Origin: JAGSPQ01 sp038206395
Lineage (GTDB): Bacteria > Myxococcota > Myxococcia > Myxococcales > Myxococcaceae
Reading direction: 5' to 3'
NCBI GenBank assembly: GCA_038206395.1
Contig: JBBRAX010000015.1
Span: forward strand, 1-64,000
DNA length: 64,000 bases
The first letter of the stretch is position 1, and every line of letters starts with the position of its first letter. The notes below the pieces were generated by a model. It ran no database searches. It worked only from the letters and a program-made list of their open reading frames with translations, and had not been told where the DNA came from. Positions 61,270 to 64,000 of the stretch are shown here, in pieces. The translations under genes and the position numbers were made by a program.

Positions 61270-61591
61270 GCTCAACCAGCCATGCACCCATCGACGAGCG
61301 CTCGACGCCTGGCGGCTCGCCGAGAGCTTCCACGACGAGACGTTGCCCGCCGACGCCGCCAAGCACGCGCACTTCTGCTCGATGTGCGGGTCCGCGTTCT
61401 GCCCGATGAAGATCACGCAGGAAGTGCGGGACTACGCGGTCGCTGTCGGAATCGCCGAAGACGTGGCGCTCAACGAAGGCATGAAGGCCAAAGCGGAAGA
61501 GTTTCGTGCGTTGGGCGGCGAGATCTACCCGCTGCTACCGCAGGCGACGCTGCCCGCTGCGAAGGACCGCTTGGTCAAGGAGAAACGATGA
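61266..61591 (+). pseudogene. ThiC C-terminal fragment inside the suf operon
   Basis: After a strong AGGAGGT site, ATG 61266 starts MSSTSHAPIDERS in one frame, which stops near 61407. From about 61300 a second frame (offset by one base) reads WRLAESFHDETLP, AKHAHFCSMCGSAFCPMKIT, GMKAKAEEFRALGGEIY. The second is the C-terminal end of phosphomethylpyrimidine synthase ThiC, including its radical-SAM [4Fe-4S] motif CxxCxxxxC (Cys codons at 61376, 61385, 61400). About 500 N-terminal residues are missing and a frameshift separates start and tail. Yet its TGA overlaps the sufU ATG (ATGA), so the tail still sits in a coupled position. An alternative start, ATG 61223, lies inside sufS. Confidence 0.65.
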
Positions 61592-62058
61592 CCGCCGATC
61601 TTCGTGACCTCTATCAGGAAGTGGTCATCGACCACGCCAAGCAGCCGCGCAACTTCCGGAAGCTCGAGGGCGCTACCAGGACGGCGGAAGGTTTCAATCC
61701 TCTATGTGGTGATCAACTCACGCTCTACGTGAAGCTCGCAGACGGGGTCATCGAGGACATCGCCTTCCAGGGAGCCGGATGCGCCATCTCGAAGGCCTCG
61801 GCTTCCCTGATGACCGCCGCGCTCAAGGGCAGGAAACAGGAGGAAGCTCTGGCGCTCTTCGGGCGCGTCCACATCCTTTTGACCGAGGGGCCGAGCGGCG
61901 CGGTGAAGCCCGAGGAAGTAGGCAAGCTCGCGGCACTGTCCGGTGTCTGGGAATTTCCGATGCGGGTCAAGTGCGCCACCCTCGCGTGGCACGCGCTGCG
62001 CAACGCCCTCGACGGAAAAGGCCGCGCGGATTTCAACGGAGCAGACAACCATGCGTGA
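61588..62058 (+). CDS. sufU: SufU-type sulfur-transfer/scaffold protein
   Basis: 156 residues from ATG 61588. The three Cys of SufU are present: Cys40 in FNPLCGDQLTLY (with Asp42), Cys65 in QGAGCAISKASASLM and Cys129 in RVKCATLAWHAL. In Bacillus-type SufU these with Asp bind zinc and accept the persulfide from SufS. Its presence instead of SufE indicates a Gram-positive-like SUF system. The next gene overlaps its end by eight bases. Confidence 0.94.
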   Translation: MTADLRDLYQEVVIDHAKQPRNFRKLEGATRTAEGFNPLCGDQLTLYVKLADGVIEDIAFQGAGCAISKASASLMTAALKGRKQEEALALFGRVHILLTEGPSGAVKPEEVGKLAALSGVWEFPMRVKCATLAWHALRNALDGKGRADFNGADNHA

Positions 62059-62620
62059 GCTGACGTCGCTCGAAATAGTTCCCGCGACCACGATGGAGGA
62101 AATCCTTCAGGCCTATCCGTCGGCCAAGGTGGGGCTCTTCCAGCGCTATCACGTCGGGGGGTGCGATAGCTGCAGCTACAGACCGACGGAGACGCTGGAG
62201 GAGGTTCGTCGCAACTTCAACATCCAGGACAGCCTCGACGAAATCGCCAACGTCATCCGTGGGAGTGCGGAGGTCTTCGAGTCGCTTCACATCTCGCCCC
62301 GGGACCTCTCGGCCGCGCTCAAAGCAGGAGAGAAGCTCACCCTTCTCGACGCGCGCAAGCGCGAGGAATACGACCTCGGCAATCTCCCCGGCTCGCGACT
62401 CATCAGTGTCGAACTGACCTTCGAGATCCTCGACACGTGGCCAAAAGACGCATTCCTCGTCTTCTACTCGAACCACGGACGTCGCAGCCTCGACAAGGCT
62501 TCCTACTTCCGGGCCTACGGCCTTCGTCGTGCTCGAAGCCTCACCGGCGGCCTCGCCGCTTGGGATACTGAGGTCGGGCACGAGGTCCTGCCACTGCCGG
62601 CTTCAGGGCTCCGGGAGTAG
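62051..62620 (+). CDS. DUF1858-rhodanese fusion protein with Ser in place of catalytic Cys
   Basis: 189 residues from ATG 62051, overlapping sufU. It is a clear paralogue of the first operon gene: TMEEILQAYPSAKVGLFQRY then GGCDSCSY (Cys38, Cys41) match the other DUF1858 part, and ISPRDLSAALKAG with SLTGGLAAWDTEV match the rhodanese part. But the catalytic loop reads FYSNHGRRSLDKA: Ser140 replaces Cys135 of the paralogue. It cannot form a rhodanese persulfide there. It may bind the partner protein, form a heterodimer, or use the N-terminal CxxC pair instead. Confidence 0.85.
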   Translation: MRELTSLEIVPATTMEEILQAYPSAKVGLFQRYHVGGCDSCSYRPTETLEEVRRNFNIQDSLDEIANVIRGSAEVFESLHISPRDLSAALKAGEKLTLLDARKREEYDLGNLPGSRLISVELTFEILDTWPKDAFLVFYSNHGRRSLDKASYFRAYGLRRARSLTGGLAAWDTEVGHEVLPLPASGLRE

Positions 62621-62707
62621 CCCGCATGTGGGTTGCTCCGGAGGAGCGTGAGCCAGCGAACTTCTAGCCAGGACCAAGCACCGTCATCAGGAGAGGAAGC
62701 CCAAGCT

Positions 62708-63970
62708 ATGGAAACTACCGGTTCGCAGCACGGCCACGACCACGCCCACGCCCCAGGCGCGTCCCACCAGCCGTCCCCTGGCCCCGAGAAGCTGCCGGGA
62801 ATCAGGCACCTGATCGCAGTGGGGAGCGGCAAGGGCGGCGTCGGGAAGTCCACAGTCAGCGTGAACCTCGCGTTCGCGCTGAAGCAGATGGGGTGCCGAA
62901 TCGGGCTCGTTGACGCGGACGTTCTGGGGCCGAGCATCCCCGGCATGCTGGGACTTCCCACCGGCCAGCCGCCCGCGACGACCGCAGACCAGAAGATCAT
63001 CCCCGCAGAACGGTACGGAATGAAGGCGATTTCGATGGGCATGCTCACTGGCGATGACAATCCGGCAATCATGCGCGGGCCGATGGTGAGCAAGTACCTG
63101 CGGATGTTCATTGGGAACGTACTGTGGGGAAACCTCGACTACTTGATACTCGACCTCCCGCCCGGAACCGGCGACATCCAGCTTACGTTGGTCCAGAGCG
63201 TTCCTCTGTCTGGCGCGATAATCGTAACCACGCCGCAGGACGTGAGCCTCAAGATTGCCCGCCGCGGGTTGCGGATGTTTCAGACCGTGCAGGTCCCCAT
63301 CCTTGGCATCATCGAGAACATGAGCACCTTCACGTGTCCCCACTGCGGAAAAGGCACGGACGTGTTCCGCCGCGGCGGCGGCGATCGGATGAGCCGAGAG
63401 CTCGCCGTCCCCTTCCTCGGTTCGATTCCCCTCGATGCTGACATCGTCACTTGCGGCGACGAGGGCCGCCCCATCGTCGTGGAGAAGCCAAACTCGATCG
63501 CGGCCCAAGCCTACCTCGCTATCGCCACGGAACTCGCTGGGCGGCTACACAATGCCCCATCGACGGCGCTCAAGCCGTTCGTTTGGACTTGGGAACCCAG
63601 CGAGGGCGAGCCCGCCTGGTGGGAGCGTGCCGTTCGGCCAGCAGGCTCTCGCACCACCCCGGTTGGCTTCCGCCGGCGCGATGCTCGAACGCTGTCAGTG
63701 CTCTGGGAGGACGGCCACCTGAACGACTTCGACGTCCGGGACCTTCGGCTGGCGTGCCATTGCGCCCTCTGCAAGGAGGAGATGAGCGGTCGCCCACTCC
63801 TGGACCCAAAGAGCGTGCGACCGGATGTGAGCCCACGCACCATCAACAGCGTGGGCAATTACGCCATCGCCTTCGTCTGGAACGACGGCCACAGCTCCGG
63901 AATCTACTCATTCGAGCACCTGCGGGCTCTTGGCGAGCGCGGCGCAGTTGGGGTCGTCGAGAATGTCTGA
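62708..63970 (+). CDS. apbC: Mrp/ApbC-type Fe-S carrier ATPase fused to DUF971
   Basis: 420 residues from ATG 62708, with AGGAGAGGAAG a few bases upstream; a TTG at 62633 would add 25 unlikely residues. After a His-rich start (HGHDHAHAP) comes the P-loop GKGGVGKST (41-49), VDADVLGPSIPGM, LDLPPGTGDIQL and the cluster-binding CPHC (Cys210, Cys213). Residues 317-415 are a DUF971 (gamma-butyrobetaine-hydroxylase N-terminal-like) domain: WEDGHLNDFDVRDLRLAC then HCALC, ending YSFEHLRAL. It would carry and deliver clusters made by the SUF machine. The fusion suggests the DUF971 module helps target recognition or adds a zinc site. Confidence 0.9.
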   Translation: METTGSQHGHDHAHAPGASHQPSPGPEKLPGIRHLIAVGSGKGGVGKSTVSVNLAFALKQMGCRIGLVDADVLGPSIPGMLGLPTGQPPATTADQKIIPAERYGMKAISMGMLTGDDNPAIMRGPMVSKYLRMFIGNVLWGNLDYLILDLPPGTGDIQLTLVQSVPLSGAIIVTTPQDVSLKIARRGLRMFQTVQVPILGIIENMSTFTCPHCGKGTDVFRRGGGDRMSRELAVPFLGSIPLDADIVTCGDEGRPIVVEKPNSIAAQAYLAIATELAGRLHNAPSTALKPFVWTWEPSEGEPAWWERAVRPAGSRTTPVGFRRRDARTLSVLWEDGHLNDFDVRDLRLACHCALCKEEMSGRPLLDPKSVRPDVSPRTINSVGNYAIAFVWNDGHSSGIYSFEHLRALGERGAVGVVENV

Positions 63971-64000
63971 GGTCCTGCCTGTCGACCCGACGATCCGCGC
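63963..64000 (+). CDS. Start of a further suf-operon gene, cut by the window edge
   Basis: ATG 63963 overlaps the apbC stop by eight bases and reads MSEVLPVDPTIR to the end of the window. The overlap indicates co-transcription with the suf genes. Too little is visible to name it. Confidence 0.5.
   Translation, partial: MSEVLPVDPTIR

Overview
The window is about 64 kb of high-GC bacterial chromosome, almost entirely coding on both strands. It fits a member of the Myxococcota. The signs are a peptidase ending in a MYXO-CTERM-like tail (Gly-Cys-Ser, hydrophobic helix, Arg-rich end), many lipoproteins with Asp-Ala-Gly or Gly/Thr-rich linkers and WAVG-type beta-propellers, PEGA and TPR envelope proteins, EAL-HDOD and HDOD signalling proteins, a PilZ protein and a CpaF-type secretion ATPase. 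I cannot name the genus.

Layout. 1-7 kb: secreted or surface proteins, then a graveyard (4.1-5.0 kb) with an antibiotic-monooxygenase-like remnant and the C-terminal end of an IS4-type transposase, then an M15 peptidase. 7-9.7 kb: two membrane proteins, a PilZ protein and RNase HI. 9.8-11.5 kb: a hipBA toxin-antitoxin pair with a palindromic operator, beside a nitrilase fragment. 11.5-19 kb: lipoproteins, a C39-like peptidase with two peptidoglycan-binding repeats, an EAL-HDOD protein, and a four-gene operon with an ECF sigma factor. 19-24.3 kb: a sphingosine-phosphate-lyase-like enzyme coupled to two transporters, then argC-argB. 24.3-34.7 kb: propeller and beta-helix lipoproteins, a PEGA protein, a cardiolipin-synthase-like enzyme, an ABC exporter and dnaJ. 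34.7-37.3 kb: an AlbA_2 (Schlafen-type) gene and an AAA/DUF4143 gene, exactly bounded by perfect 22-bp direct repeats. 37-50 kb: HDOD protein, LpoA-like and WD40 lipoproteins, a second lipoprotein/membrane pair paralogous to the one at 26-30.5 kb, an FNR-like reductase, a GT51-like membrane protein, CpaF and a fatty-acid-hydroxylase-like protein. 50.2-52.1 kb: cysE-cysK. 52.2-54.4 kb: a TVP38 protein, an SRPBCC fragment and a protein closely resembling sterol 24-C-methyltransferase. 54.8-64 kb: an Fe-S cluster locus. Divergent sufR is followed by DUF1858-rhodanese, sufB, sufC, sufD, sufS, a thiC fragment, sufU, a second DUF1858-rhodanese with Ser in place of the catalytic Cys, an Mrp/ApbC-DUF971 fusion, and the start of one more gene.

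How genes work together. The suf genes form one translationally coupled unit (ATGA overlaps) that should mobilise sulfur (SufS, rhodaneses), assemble clusters (SufBCD, SufU) and deliver them (ApbC), under SufR. Upstream cysE-cysK could supply the cysteine. Three envelope-lipid enzymes of a eukaryote-like kind (S1P lyase, fatty acid hydroxylase, sterol methyltransferase) lie in the same window but in separate transcription units.

The strongest candidate for something undescribed is the AlbA_2 + AAA/DUF4143 cassette. Reading the HDOD gene through the other repeat copy restores the same C-terminus and a TAA that overlaps the dnaJ stop. That points to a clean insertion into a convergent dnaJ/HDOD junction, with no integrase visible. 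Second is the suf operon with its paired active and Cys-less rhodaneses and the ThiC [4Fe-4S]-motif fragment.
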